A DNA stretch of 64,000 nucleotides, from positions 124,001 to 188,000 of the forward strand of contig CAWDAN010000007.1 of assembly GCA_963800335.1 (NCBI GenBank). The letters are read 5' to 3'. Under the pieces are notes generated by a model. That model worked only from the letters and a program-made list of their open reading frames with translations. It ran no database searches and was not told where the DNA came from. This DNA comes from Flavisphingopyxis sp963800335 (lineage in GTDB: Bacteria > Pseudomonadota > Alphaproteobacteria > Sphingomonadales > Sphingomonadaceae). A program made the translations under genes and the position numbers. Of the stretch, positions 17,809 through 26,872 are shown piece after piece. Each line of letters opens with the position of its first letter. Within the stretch, counting starts at the first letter, position 1.

Positions 17809-18426
17809 ATGGAAACTTCGGACGACATGGCACTCGCGCTCGAGGCGCGCGAAGCAGGCAAGATACCCGTTCCCGACAATGTTGCAGAGGCCGTCCGTAC
17901 GCTGATCGAATGGGCTGGAGACGATCCGTCGCGCGAGGGCCTTCGCGATACGCCCCGGCGCGTGGCGCGCGCATGGCGCGAATATTGCGCGGGCTATGAA
18001 GAGGATCCGGCGATGCACCTCGCGCGGACCTTCGAAGAGGTCGGCGGCTATGATGAACTCGTCCTTCTGAAGGACATCCCGTTCCAGTCGCATTGCGAAC
18101 ATCACATGGCGCCGATCATCGGCACCGCTTCGATCGCCTATATGCCAAAGGAGCGCGTCGTCGGCATTTCCAAGCTCGCGCGCGTGCTCAACGGCTATGC
18201 CCGGCGCCTGCAGGTCCAGGAACGCCTGACCGCCGAAGTGGCGCAGTGCATCTGGGACCATCTCAAGCCAAGCGGCGTCGCGGTCGTCATCTGCGCCAGC
18301 CACAGCTGCATGACAGCACGCGGCGTACGTACGCCTGGCGTACGGATGATGACCAGCCGGCTGCTCGGCTGCTTCCTCGACGATCCGCGCAGCCGCGAGG
18401 AAGTGCTCAGCCTGATGGGCTATTGA
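17809..18426 (+). CDS. folE: GTP cyclohydrolase I
   Basis: This enzyme converts GTP to 7,8-dihydroneopterin triphosphate, the first step of folate/tetrahydropterin synthesis. The zinc ligands appear in SHCEHHMAP and in CASHSCMTARGV. The start at 17809 (METSDDM) is preferred because AAGAGA lies six bases upstream; the in-frame ATG at 17803 abuts that site. The 205-residue length is normal. A terminator precedes the gene and another follows it, so it is monocistronic. Confidence 0.95.
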   Translation: METSDDMALALEAREAGKIPVPDNVAEAVRTLIEWAGDDPSREGLRDTPRRVARAWREYCAGYEEDPAMHLARTFEEVGGYDELVLLKDIPFQSHCEHHMAPIIGTASIAYMPKERVVGISKLARVLNGYARRLQVQERLTAEVAQCIWDHLKPSGVAVVICASHSCMTARGVRTPGVRMMTSRLLGCFLDDPRSREEVLSLMGY

Positions 18427-18433
18427 ATTAAAA

Positions 18434-18464
18434 CGGCCAGCCCTTCGGGTCGAAGGGCTGGCCG
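18434..18464. terminator. Bidirectional terminator between folE and rplI
   Basis: A 14-bp perfect stem (CGGCCAGCCCTTCG, 18434-18447; complement at 18451-18464) closes a GGT loop. The AATTAAAA just before it provides a T-rich tail for the leftward rplI transcript. On the plus strand the tail is GCTTG, so it works best for the ribosomal operon. Confidence 0.8.
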
Positions 18465-18492
18465 GCTTGTAGGCTATGACAAAGGGGAGAGG

Positions 18493-19149
18493 TTAGCCTT
18501 CCGCCTTGTCCTCGTCCGAAGCGGTCTCGTCGTCCGAGCCGGCATCGGCTTCGTCGTTCGAGCCTTCGTCTTCGTCCTTGTCGATCGCTGCGATCTCGCC
18601 GGGTTCGGCATTGGGATCGAAGTCCTCGACGAAGCCGCTTTCGTCCTTTTCGAACATTTCGGCCATGACGTCGACGCCGTCCTTCTGAAGCTCGGCTTCC
18701 TCGGGCGAACGTGCGACGTTTGCCTCGACGGCAACCGAAACCTCGGGGTGGAGGACGACCTTAACGTTGAACAGGCCAAGCGACTTGATCGGCTTTTCGA
18801 GCACGATCATCGACTTGGTAACGCCCTCGACGCCGATCGCGGCCAGCGCGTCGGAGATGTCGCGGACGGTGACCGAGCCGTAAAGCTGGCCCGAGTTCGA
18901 TGCCTGACGGATCAGGACGACCTGCTTGCCCTCGACATTGGTCGACAGCTTCTCGGCTTCGCCGCGCCTGTCGGCATTGTCCGATTCGATTTTGGCGCGG
19001 TTTGCTTCGAAGACCTTCTTGTTGGCCTCGTTGGCGCGCAGCGCCTTCTTGTTGGGCAACAGGAAGTTGCGGGCGTAACCGTCCTTGACGGTGACGACGT
19101 CGCCGATGCCGCCGAGTTTTTCGACGCGTTCGAGCAGAATGATATCCAT
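18493..19149 (-). CDS. rplI: 50S ribosomal protein L9
   Basis: L9 binds 23S rRNA at the L1-stalk base. Residues 1-148 match the family: the N-terminal MDIILLERVEKLGGIGD with YARNFLLPN, and a C-terminal domain ending around VALHPEVSV-like sequence. The 218-residue protein also has a long, strongly acidic tail (about residues 165-218, rich in Asp/Glu/Ser). Such tails are seen in alphaproteobacterial L9 and explain the extra length. It is the last gene of rpsF-rpsR-rplI. Confidence 0.97.
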   Translation of the reverse strand: MDIILLERVEKLGGIGDVVTVKDGYARNFLLPNKKALRANEANKKVFEANRAKIESDNADRRGEAEKLSTNVEGKQVVLIRQASNSGQLYGSVTVRDISDALAAIGVEGVTKSMIVLEKPIKSLGLFNVKVVLHPEVSVAVEANVARSPEEAELQKDGVDVMAEMFEKDESGFVEDFDPNAEPGEIAAIDKDEDEGSNDEADAGSDDETASDEDKAEG

Positions 19150-19162
19150 GTTCAGATGCTCC

Positions 19163-19387
19163 TTACTTCACGACGTAGGGAAGCAGGCCGATATGGCGTG
19201 CGCGCTTGATCGCCTTGGCGAGTTCGCGCTGCTTCTTGGCCGAAACGGCGGTAATGCGGCTGGGGACGATCTTGCCACGCTCGGACACGAAGCCCTGCAG
19301 CAGACGAACGTCCTTGTAATCGATCTGCGGCGCATCCTTGCCCGAGAAGGGGCACGATTTGCGGCGGCGGAAAAATGGGCGTGCCAT
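19163..19387 (-). CDS. rpsR: 30S ribosomal protein S18
   Basis: The 74-residue protein begins MARPFFRRRKSCPF and contains the S18 core IDYKDVRLLQGFVSERGKI-type sequence, then RITGV-like RITAVSAKKQREL and the basic tail. S18 pairs with S6 on the 30S platform. It lies two bases downstream of rpsF and 13 bp upstream of rplI in the standard operon order. Confidence 0.97.
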   Translation of the reverse strand: MARPFFRRRKSCPFSGKDAPQIDYKDVRLLQGFVSERGKIVPSRITAVSAKKQRELAKAIKRARHIGLLPYVVK

Positions 19388-19389
19388 GG

Positions 19390-19809
19390 TCAGTTGCTCC
19401 CTTCGTCGCGGTCGCGGCGATTATCGCGATCGCCGCGGTCGTTGCTGCGGCCACCACGACCACCACGGTCGCCGCGTTCGCTGCGCTCGTTCTTGCGCAT
19501 CATCACCGACGGGCCGTCTTCATGCTGTTCGAGGCGGATCGTCATGTAACGGATGACGTCCTCGTTGAGCGAAGCCTGGCGTTCGAGCTCGGTGATCGTA
19601 TCGCCGGGGGCGTCGATCGACAGCATCACGAAATGCGCCTTGCGGTTCTTGTCGATTTTATAGGCTAGCTGGCGAAGGCCCCAGGTCTCGGTCTTGACGA
19701 CCTTGCCCTTGTGATCTTCGACGATTTTGGCGGCAGCTTCCGCCAGCGTGTCGACCTGTGCCTGGGCAAGGTCCTGACGCGCGAGAAATACATGCTCATA
19801 GGCTGGCAT
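19390..19809 (-). CDS. rpsF: 30S ribosomal protein S6
   Basis: The 139-residue S6 protein has the conserved YEHVFLARQDL start and WGLRQLAYKI near residues 43-52. The C-terminus is extended by an Arg/Gly/Asp-rich disordered tail (about residues 108-139) with repeated RGDRGGR-type units. It heads the S6-S18-L9 operon. In many bacteria the S6:S18 complex represses its own mRNA through the leader. Confidence 0.97.
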   Translation of the reverse strand: MPAYEHVFLARQDLAQAQVDTLAEAAAKIVEDHKGKVVKTETWGLRQLAYKIDKNRKAHFVMLSIDAPGDTITELERQASLNEDVIRYMTIRLEQHEDGPSVMMRKNERSERGDRGGRGGRSNDRGDRDNRRDRDEGSN

Positions 19810-19846
19810 GCGCGTATCCTTTATTGTTGGCCGATCGCTGGCTTGT

Positions 19847-19861
19847 CCCGCCCAGTGCGGG
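19847..19861 (-). promoter_or_regulatory. Candidate S6:S18 leader hairpin upstream of rpsF
   Basis: In the rpsF 5' leader, CCCGC and GCGGG (minus-strand reading) form a 5-bp stem with a 5-nt loop, 38-52 bp before the start codon, next to a CCGGAGGGGCCC stretch. Known S6:S18 autoregulatory leaders combine a hairpin with an unpaired CCG near its base. The match here is loose, so this is only a candidate. Confidence 0.25.
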
Positions 19862-19933
19862 GGCCCCTCCGGCTGTCGTCTCGAATAAAATCAGGGGCAA
19901 CGGCAAGTGCCATCGCCCCGGAAGAGTGCGCCC

Positions 19934-21325
19934 CTACGCCGCGCCAGTGTCTTTTGCAAGTCCGGCGAGGATGTCGCGGGCAAAAATCCCGAGTGTGTCG
20001 TCGCGCGCGCCCATCACGACGATCCGGTCGCCGGGCTGCGCGAGAGCGACGATGCGTTCGCCGCAGGCCGCGCGGTCGGCGATGTGTTCGGCGCGCTCGC
20101 CAAGCGCCCCGATGAGCACCTCGCTGCCGATCGATCGATCGACCGTGCCCCCGAAATAGGCAGGATCACTGACGATCAGCCGGTCTTGCGGCCCGAGCTC
20201 TCCAGCAAGGGTCGCGGCGAGCTCTTCGCCCATCTTGGCGAGCGGGCCGTAACCGTGCGGCTGGAAAAAGGCGATGATCCGCCCGGAAAAGGCGCGCAGC
20301 GTGCGCAGTGTCGCCGCGATCTTGTCGGGATTGTGGCCGAAATCGTCGATCACGGTGATACCGCCCGCGCTGCCAACGACGTCGAAGCGGCGCGAAAGGC
20401 CGGTAAAGCTCTCGATGGCAAGGGCTGCCTGACGAAGCGGTACGCCCGCCGCCCGGGCCGCGGCGATGGCTGCGAGCGCGTTGGCAATGTTGTGGCGACC
20501 CGGCACGGCGAGCGTCACCGCGATGCGTTCGTCGGCGGAGCAGACAGTAAAATTGGTGGCTAGCGGCCGTTCGACGATGTCGACTGCGCGGATATCGGCA
20601 TCGCCGAAGCCGAATGAGATCGCGTCGGCGAGGTCGAGGCTGGCGATCAATGCGGCGGTCTCGGCATCGTCGCGATTCCAGATGACGGTGCGCGCAACCC
20701 GCGCGAAACCGGCGAACAGCGCGCGCAACTCGTCGAGCGTCTTGTGATCGAGGCTGATGTTGTTGATCACCGCGATGCCGGGACGGAACAGCGCGATCGA
20801 ACCGTCGCTCTCGTCGACTTCGGTGACGAACGGTCCCGATCCGGCGCGCGCGCTGGCAAAGGGAATCGCGTCGCTGACGAAATTCTTCATCACCGCGCCG
20901 TTCATGATCGTCGGGTCGCGATCGCACGCAGCGAGGATCCAGCCGATCATGCCGGTCACGGTCGATTTGCCGCTGGTCCCGCCGATCGCGATGCCGTCGG
21001 CGCGCGCATTGAACAGTTTCGCGAGCAATTCGGCGCGCGTCATGCGGGCGCAACCCAGCGCCTTGGCACGCGCAATGTCGGGCACGCTGTCCTCGATCGC
21101 GGCCGAGGCGACGATGACCTGGTCCGCGCTGACGACGCCGCTGCCGTCCTGGGCAAAAACCGCAATCCCTTGCGAACGCAGCCAGTCGAACTTGCCCGCG
21201 CCGCGCCCTTGGTCGAGCGCGCGGTCCGATCCGGCGACGCGGCCGCCCGCCGCCCTGACGAGCACCGCAAGCGGCAACATCCCCGATCCGCCGATTCCGC
21301 AGAAAAAATAGTCTTTGTCGTTCAT
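19934..21325 (-). CDS. Mur ligase family protein, MurC/Mpl-like (murein-peptide ligase candidate)
   Basis: The 463-residue protein has the three Mur-ligase domains: an N-terminal Rossmann domain with FFCGIGGSGM, a central ATPase with a P-loop GGTSGKST at residues 115-122, and a C-terminal domain from about residue 320. MurC and Mpl normally show THGKT at the P-loop; here Ser replaces His. Because murC normally sits in the dcw cluster, this isolated copy is a better candidate for Mpl, which joins UDP-MurNAc to recycled tripeptide. It is divergent from an LD-carboxypeptidase gene, which supports murein recycling. Confidence 0.75.
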   Translation of the reverse strand: MNDKDYFFCGIGGSGMLPLAVLVRAAGGRVAGSDRALDQGRGAGKFDWLRSQGIAVFAQDGSGVVSADQVIVASAAIEDSVPDIARAKALGCARMTRAELLAKLFNARADGIAIGGTSGKSTVTGMIGWILAACDRDPTIMNGAVMKNFVSDAIPFASARAGSGPFVTEVDESDGSIALFRPGIAVINNISLDHKTLDELRALFAGFARVARTVIWNRDDAETAALIASLDLADAISFGFGDADIRAVDIVERPLATNFTVCSADERIAVTLAVPGRHNIANALAAIAAARAAGVPLRQAALAIESFTGLSRRFDVVGSAGGITVIDDFGHNPDKIAATLRTLRAFSGRIIAFFQPHGYGPLAKMGEELAATLAGELGPQDRLIVSDPAYFGGTVDRSIGSEVLIGALGERAEHIADRAACGERIVALAQPGDRIVVMGARDDTLGIFARDILAGLAKDTGAA

Positions 21326-21386
21326 GCGTGTTGCTCGCTATTCGGTTGGCTGGCGCAACGCAATTGCGAATGGCCGGGAGGGCGCG

Positions 21387-22230
21387 ATGAAGCAGATCAG
21401 GCGGATCGGGGTGATCACCCCGTCGACTCCCATCGTCCGCGAAGACGCCGATCGGCTGGTTGCGCTGGGCCGCGAACATTTTCCTGGGCTCGACATCGAT
21501 GTCCCCGATGCCGCTTTCGATCGCGACGGGCATTTCGCCGGTTCCGATCGGCGCCGCGCGGAAAACTTCTGCCGCGCGATCCATTGTGGCAAATACGACG
21601 CGTTGTGGTTTGCCCGCGGCGGTTATGGTGCCGCGCGGATGGCCGAGACGGCGTTGATGTCGGTCGATGCGGCGGCCGCGCGCGACATGATCTTCATGGG
21701 TTACAGCGATGGCGGCAACCTGCTCGGCGGCCTCTATCGGCGTGGGCTGGGGAGGCCGGTCCACGGTCCGATGCCCGCCGACCTGCGCCGCCCGGGCGGA
21801 GACGCGGCGGTCCTGCGCGCGATGTCGTGGTTCGCGACCGGCGACCGAACCGCGCTCGAACCGTCGCTTCGTCGACACCGACGCGCCGGTCGTGGCGTTC
21901 AACCTGATGACGCTGTCGATGATGATCGGCACGCCGCTGATGCCCGATTTGTCGGGCCATGTGCTGATGCTCGAAGAGGTCAGCGAATATGAGTATGCCT
22001 TCGATCGCGCGATGTACCATGTCACCACCGCGCTGCGCGATGTCGGACTGGCCGGTATCCGCATGGGGCGGTTCGGCGATGTCCTGCCCAACGACCATGA
22101 TTTCGGAGCGAGCTGCGAAGAGATCGCCGAGCTCTGGTGCCAGCGAAACGCCATTCCTTATCTGGGCCGCGCGGACATCGGCCACGATGCCGCAAACAAG
22201 ATTGTTCCCTTCGGACGGTTCGCCCGCTGA
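21387..22230 (+). pseudogene. ldcA: LD-carboxypeptidase (peptidase S66), frame broken by one base
   Basis: LdcA removes the terminal D-Ala from murein tetrapeptides in the cytosol. The N-terminal half (MKQIRRIGVITPSTP, GGYGAARM, nucleophile Ser in GYSDGG) is in one frame. The second half (FNLMTLSMMIGTP, the Glu in LMLEEVSEYEY, His in DIGHDAANKIVPFG) is one base shifted. The break is at 21865-21871, where CGCTTCG would restore the frame as CGCTCG. The corrected product is 280 residues with an intact catalytic set. Either an assembly error or a recent mutation is possible; I favour the former. Confidence 0.85.
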
Positions 22231-22312
22231 CCTGTCTTGCATCGGCGCGCCTTCGACCATAGGCAGCGACCCGACGAACACTCACCCAACAGCCTGATCT
22301 GGAGAATACCCC

Positions 22313-23248
22313 ATGCGCGCCTTCATCTTTCCCGGACAGGGCAGCCAGGCGGTCGGCATGGGCAAGGCGCTCGCCGACGCCAGCGCGCACGCGCGTGAGG
22401 TGTTTCAGGAAGTCGACGATGCGCTCGGGCAGAAACTCTTCGCGATCATGTGCGAAGGCCCCGACAGCGACCTGCTGCTGACCGAAAACGCGCAGCCGGC
22501 GATCATGGCCAATGCGATCGCGACGCTGCGCGTGCTCGAGCGCGAAGGCAATATCAGCATCGCCCAGAAGGGCGACTGCGTCGCGGGCCATAGCCTTGGC
22601 GAATATACTGCCCTGTGCGCGGCGGGCGCGATCGATCTTGCCACCACCGCGCGGTTGCTCAAACTTCGCGGCCGCGCGATGCAGGCCGCGGTGCCGGTCG
22701 GCGAGGGCGCGATGGCGGCCCTGCTCGGTGCCGATATCGAAAAGGCAGAGGCGATCGCCGACGCTGCGTCAGAAGGACAGGTCTGCACCGTCGCCAACGA
22801 CAACGATCCTTCGCAGGTCGTCATCTCGGGCGCGCGCGCGGCGATCGAACGCGCAGTCGAGCTCGCCAAGGACATGGGCGCCAAGCGCGCGGTCCTTCTG
22901 CCAGTATCGGCACCGTTTCATTGCCCGCTGATGCAACCCGCCGCCGACGCTATGGCCGAGGCGCTGGCCGAAGCGCAGGTAGAGCGGCCGACGCTGCCGC
23001 TCTACGCCAATGTCCTCGCCGCGCCGATCAGCGCGCCCGACGAGATCAAGGCGCGGCTCGTCGAGCAGGTCACCGGGATGGTCCGCTGGCGCGAATCGGT
23101 CCTGGCGATGTTCGGCGCGGGGCACAGCCATTTCGTCGAAATCGGCGGCAAGGTGCTCGGACCGATGGTCAAGCGCACCGCCCCCGACGCGACGACGACC
23201 AGCATCATGACGATGGACGACATCGAGGCGTTGCTGAAGACGTTGTGA
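22313..23248 (+). CDS. fabD: ACP S-malonyltransferase
   Basis: FabD transfers malonyl from CoA to acyl carrier protein. The 311-residue protein has FPGQGSQAVGMG at the start, nucleophile Ser in GHSLGEYTAL (near residue 94), and the catalytic His in SAPFHCPLM. It is the first gene of fabD-fabG-acpP-fabF-mltG, with 29 bp to fabG. Confidence 0.97.
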   Translation: MRAFIFPGQGSQAVGMGKALADASAHAREVFQEVDDALGQKLFAIMCEGPDSDLLLTENAQPAIMANAIATLRVLEREGNISIAQKGDCVAGHSLGEYTALCAAGAIDLATTARLLKLRGRAMQAAVPVGEGAMAALLGADIEKAEAIADAASEGQVCTVANDNDPSQVVISGARAAIERAVELAKDMGAKRAVLLPVSAPFHCPLMQPAADAMAEALAEAQVERPTLPLYANVLAAPISAPDEIKARLVEQVTGMVRWRESVLAMFGAGHSHFVEIGGKVLGPMVKRTAPDATTTSIMTMDDIEALLKTL

Positions 23249-23277
23249 CAAACGCAAACAATGATGAGGAAGCAATA

Positions 23278-24018
23278 ATGTTCGACCTGACAGGAATGAC
23301 CGCGCTGGTGACCGGCGCTTCGGGCGGGATCGGTTCGGCGATTGCCAAGTCGCTCGCCGACCAGGGCGCGACGATCGCGCTGTCGGGCACGCGCCCGATC
23401 GCGCTGGCCGAGGCGAAGGCCACGCTCGGCGGCAGCGCGCACGAGATCTTCACCTGCGATCTGTCCGACGGGGCGGCGGTCGATGCGCTGATCCCTCAGG
23501 TTGTCGAGAAAATGGGCAAGATCGACATTTTGGTCAACAATGCCGGCGTCACCAAGGACAACCTCGCGATGCGGATGAAGGACGAAGAGTGGGACACGGT
23601 GATCCGCGTCAACCTCGAGGCCGCGTTCCGCCTGATGCGCGCCGCGGCCAAGCCGATGATGAAGGCGCGCTTTGGCCGCATCGTCTCGATTTCGAGCGTC
23701 GTCGGTGCGACCGGCAATCCCGGCCAGGTTAACTATGCCGCCTCGAAAGCCGGGCTGGTCGGCATGTCGAAGGCGCTGGCACAGGAACTGGCCAGCCGCG
23801 GCATCACGGTCAATTGCGTCGCGCCGGGCTTTATCCGCTCGGCGATGACCGACGGCCTGCCCGAAGCGCAGAAAGCCGCGCTGCTGACCAGGATCCCGAC
23901 CGGCGACCTTGGCGATGGCGCCGATATCGGCGCGGCGGTCGCCTATCTCGCCAGTCGCGAGGCGGGCTATGTCACCGGACAGACGATCCACGTCAACGGC
24001 GGCATGGCGATGTTATAA
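23278..24018 (+). CDS. fabG: 3-oxoacyl-[ACP] reductase
   Basis: A short-chain dehydrogenase that reduces 3-oxoacyl-ACP with NADPH. The 246-residue protein has the cofactor motif TGASGGIG, NNAG near residue 88, the catalytic Ser in ISSVVG, and YxxxK in YAASKAG. The start at 23278 follows a GAGGA ribosome-binding site. Position between fabD and acpP in the fatty-acid operon supports the assignment over other SDRs. Confidence 0.96.
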   Translation: MFDLTGMTALVTGASGGIGSAIAKSLADQGATIALSGTRPIALAEAKATLGGSAHEIFTCDLSDGAAVDALIPQVVEKMGKIDILVNNAGVTKDNLAMRMKDEEWDTVIRVNLEAAFRLMRAAAKPMMKARFGRIVSISSVVGATGNPGQVNYAASKAGLVGMSKALAQELASRGITVNCVAPGFIRSAMTDGLPEAQKAALLTRIPTGDLGDGADIGAAVAYLASREAGYVTGQTIHVNGGMAML

Positions 24019-24138
24019 AGCCTTGCGGACCGCGCGATCGATCCCGATATCGCGGGTCCACCGGCCCCTTGCCAGTTTCGCGCAGCCGCACTAGGGCAGG
24101 GGCAACAGATCACCGATTAAGACAAGAAGGAACAGGGA

Positions 24139-24375
24139 ATGAGCGAGATCGCCGAACGCGTTAAGAAGATTGTCGTCGAACATCTCGGCGTAGAGGCCGA
24201 CAAGGTCACCGAACAGGCGAGCTTCATCGATGATCTGGGCGCTGACAGCCTCGATATCGTCGAACTCGTGATGGCGTTCGAAGAGGAATTCTCGGTCGAG
24301 ATTCCCGACGATGCCGCCGAAAAGATCGCGACCGTCAAGGACGCCATCGACTATATCGAAGCCAACAAGGGCTGA
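24139..24375 (+). CDS. acpP: Acyl carrier protein
   Basis: The 78-residue, strongly acidic protein carries the DSL phosphopantetheine-attachment motif (LGADSLDIVELV) near Ser38. It shuttles acyl chains during fatty-acid synthesis. A clear ribosome-binding site (AAGGAACAGGG) precedes the start. A strong terminator follows, probably giving it an abundant separate mRNA. Confidence 0.98.
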   Translation: MSEIAERVKKIVVEHLGVEADKVTEQASFIDDLGADSLDIVELVMAFEEEFSVEIPDDAAEKIATVKDAIDYIEANKG

Positions 24376-24427
24376 GGATCGGACGGGGCGCGCGACGACA
24401 ATCGCTGCGCCGCAGTCTCTCGACTAC

Positions 24428-24478
24428 CGGCTTCCCGGCCCGGGCAATCGTCCCGCGTTCGGGAAGCCGTTTTCGTTT
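24428..24478 (+). terminator. Rho-independent terminator after acpP
   Basis: CGGCTTCCCG (24428-24437) pairs with CGGGAAGCCG (24460-24469), followed by TTTTCGTTT. The loop is 22 nt and can itself form a short GC stem. Located between acpP and fabF, it probably attenuates rather than abolishes read-through. Confidence 0.8.
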
Positions 24479-24527
24479 CTGACCACCATCACGTATAGAA
24501 TCTCATGCTGAATTCAGGGAGCAAGCC

Positions 24528-25787
24528 ATGCGCCGTGTCGTCGTAACAGGTCTGGGTCTGGTCACGCCTTTGGGCGGCGACGTCGAAACCAGCTGGAAGA
24601 ATATCCTGGCCGGGAAATCGGGCGCGACGCAGATCACCCGCTTCGACGCGAGCGACCAGAAATGCCGCATCGCGTGCGAGATCAAGCCGCCCGAGCACGA
24701 ATACGGCTTCGATCCCGATAAGCGCGTCGATCACAAGGTCCAGCGCCAGGTCGATCCGTTCATCATATTCGGCATCGATGCCGCCGGACAGGCGATCGAG
24801 GATGCCGGCCTTGAAGACGCCGACGAAGCGACGCGGATGCGCTTCGGCTGTTCGATCGGATCGGGCATCGGCGGCCTTCCCGGTATCGAGAAGGAATCGC
24901 TCGTCCTTGCCGAAAAAGGGCCGGGCCGCGTCTCGCCGCACTTCGTCCACGGCCGGCTGATCAACCTCGTCTCGGGCCAGGTTTCGATCAAATACGGGCT
25001 GATGGGGCCCAACCACGCGGTCGTCACGGCGTGTTCGACCGGCGCACATTCGATCGGCGACGCCGCGCGGATGATCCGCGACGACGATGCCGACATCATG
25101 CTCGCGGGTGGCGCCGAAAGCGCCCTGTGCCCGCTCGGCATCGCCGGTTTCGCACAGGCTCGCGCGCTCAACATGTCGTCGAACGACGCGCCCGAAAAGG
25201 CGAGCCGTCCCTATGACAAGGACCGCGACGGCTTCGTCATGGGCGAAGGCGCTGGCGTCGTCTGTCTCGAGGAGTATGAGCACGCCAAGGCGCGCGGCGC
25301 GAAGATCTATGCCGAGGTCGTCGGTTACGGCCTGTCGGGCGATGCCTATCATGTCACCGCGCCGCATCCCGAAGGGCTTGGCGCCTACAACGCGATGCAG
25401 ATGGCACTCAAGAAGGCTGGCATGGTCCCGGCCGACATCGATTACATCAACGCGCACGGCACCTCGACGATGGCCGACACGATCGAGCTCGCCTCGGTCA
25501 AGCGGCTGTTCGGCGACGCGATCTCGACGGTATCGATGAGCTCGACCAAGTCGGCGATCGGCCATTTGCTCGGCGGTGCCGGTGCAGTCGAGGCAATCTT
25601 CTGTATCCTGGCGATGCGCGACCAGATCGTCCCGCCGACGATCAACCTCGACAATCCCGACGAGGGTACCGAGGGCGTCGACCTCGTCCCGCACCATGCC
25701 AAGAAGCGCAAGGTCAAGGCCGTGCTTAACAACAGCTTCGGCTTTGGCGGCACCAACGCCAGCCTCGTGCTCAAGGCGATGGACTGA
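24528..25787 (+). CDS. fabF: Beta-ketoacyl-ACP synthase II
   Basis: FabF extends acyl-ACP with malonyl-ACP by decarboxylative condensation. The 419-residue protein has the Cys-His-His triad: Cys in TACSTGAHS, His in NAHGTSTMAD and His in SAIGHLLGGAG. The C-terminus has the GFGGTNAS motif. The stop is one base before the mltG start, indicating tight coupling. Confidence 0.97.
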   Translation: MRRVVVTGLGLVTPLGGDVETSWKNILAGKSGATQITRFDASDQKCRIACEIKPPEHEYGFDPDKRVDHKVQRQVDPFIIFGIDAAGQAIEDAGLEDADEATRMRFGCSIGSGIGGLPGIEKESLVLAEKGPGRVSPHFVHGRLINLVSGQVSIKYGLMGPNHAVVTACSTGAHSIGDAARMIRDDDADIMLAGGAESALCPLGIAGFAQARALNMSSNDAPEKASRPYDKDRDGFVMGEGAGVVCLEEYEHAKARGAKIYAEVVGYGLSGDAYHVTAPHPEGLGAYNAMQMALKKAGMVPADIDYINAHGTSTMADTIELASVKRLFGDAISTVSMSSTKSAIGHLLGGAGAVEAIFCILAMRDQIVPPTINLDNPDEGTEGVDLVPHHAKKRKVKAVLNNSFGFGGTNASLVLKAMD

Positions 25788-25788
25788 C

Positions 25789-26727
25789 ATGCGTATCTGG
25801 CTGGCCGCCGCGCTGGCCCTCCTTCTTACCGCATGTTCGGCCGGGACCGCCCCGCGCGATGCCGATGTCGTCATTCCGCCGGGTTCGAGCCTGACGCGGG
25901 CTGCGGCGATTCTCGAAGAGGCGGGCGCGATCGAATCGGCCGACGCATTCCTGCGCTATGCCAAGCTGTCGGGCGGAGACGCCGCGATCAAGCCGGGCGA
26001 ATATGCGGTTGAAAAAGGCACCAGCGGCAGCGACGTCCTCAGGATGATGCAGGACGGCAAGACCGTCCAGCGCTTCGTCACCGTACCCGAAGGCATGCCC
26101 TCGATCATGGTCTACGACCGGCTGATGGCGAACCCGCAGCTCAAGGGCAGCCTCGATGTGCCCGCCGAAGGCTCGCTGCTGCCCGAAACCTATGCCTATC
26201 AGAAGGGCGAGCAACGCTCGGCCGTGATCAAACGGATGCAGGACGCGATGGACAAGGCTTGGGCCGAGTTGTGGCCCGAACGCAGCCAGCGCGCTTTCCC
26301 CAAGGATCGCAACGAGGCGATCACGCTCGCGTCGATTATCGAAAAGGAAACCGCCTTGCCCGCCGAACGGACCACCGTGGCGGCGGTTTATACCAACCGG
26401 CTCGAGGTCGGCATGATGCTCCAGGCCGACCCGACGATCATCTACCCGATCACCAAAGGCAAACCGCTCGGCCGCCGGATCAGGCAGTCGGAGATCCGCG
26501 ACGTCAACGACTATAACACGTACGCGATGGCGGGCCTGCCAAAGGGACCGATCGCCAATCCGAGCAAGTCGTCGATCGCCGCCGCGCTCAACCCGTCGGA
26601 CAGCAAGGCGCTCTATTTCGTCGCCGACGGCAAGGGTGGCCATGTGTTTGCGGGCACGCTTGCGGAGCACAATGCCAACGTCAAAAAATGGTTCGCGATC
26701 CGCCGCGCGCGTGGCGAGATGAAGTGA
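25789..26727 (+). CDS. mltG: Endolytic transglycosylase MltG
   Basis: MltG cleaves nascent glycan strands and helps set chain length. The ATG at 25789 gives 312 residues starting with a hydrophobic stretch and a possible lipobox LTAC at Cys16, so the protein may be membrane-anchored as a lipoprotein rather than by a transmembrane helix. The catalytic Glu is in LASIIEKETA, and the family signatures YTNRLEVGMMLQADPT and GLPKGPIANP are present. It ends the fatty-acid operon. Confidence 0.93.
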   Translation: MRIWLAAALALLLTACSAGTAPRDADVVIPPGSSLTRAAAILEEAGAIESADAFLRYAKLSGGDAAIKPGEYAVEKGTSGSDVLRMMQDGKTVQRFVTVPEGMPSIMVYDRLMANPQLKGSLDVPAEGSLLPETYAYQKGEQRSAVIKRMQDAMDKAWAELWPERSQRAFPKDRNEAITLASIIEKETALPAERTTVAAVYTNRLEVGMMLQADPTIIYPITKGKPLGRRIRQSEIRDVNDYNTYAMAGLPKGPIANPSKSSIAAALNPSDSKALYFVADGKGGHVFAGTLAEHNANVKKWFAIRRARGEMK

Positions 26728-26872
26728 TCGCCGCAACCGATCGCAGCGAGTGATTTAATCTATTACAAAATCCCGGCCGGAACACTATCTCGGTCGAGCC
26801 GTTGATGTTGCAACGCACCATTTCTCGCGCGGCGCATCCCGCCCCGCGCTTCAATCCTACCAGGAGACTAAT

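Noticed and set aside
20166..22154. A 662-codon minus-strand open frame overlapping the Mur ligase and LD-carboxypeptidase
   Set aside because: It runs out of frame through two supported genes and encodes an Arg-rich low-complexity peptide with no family signal.
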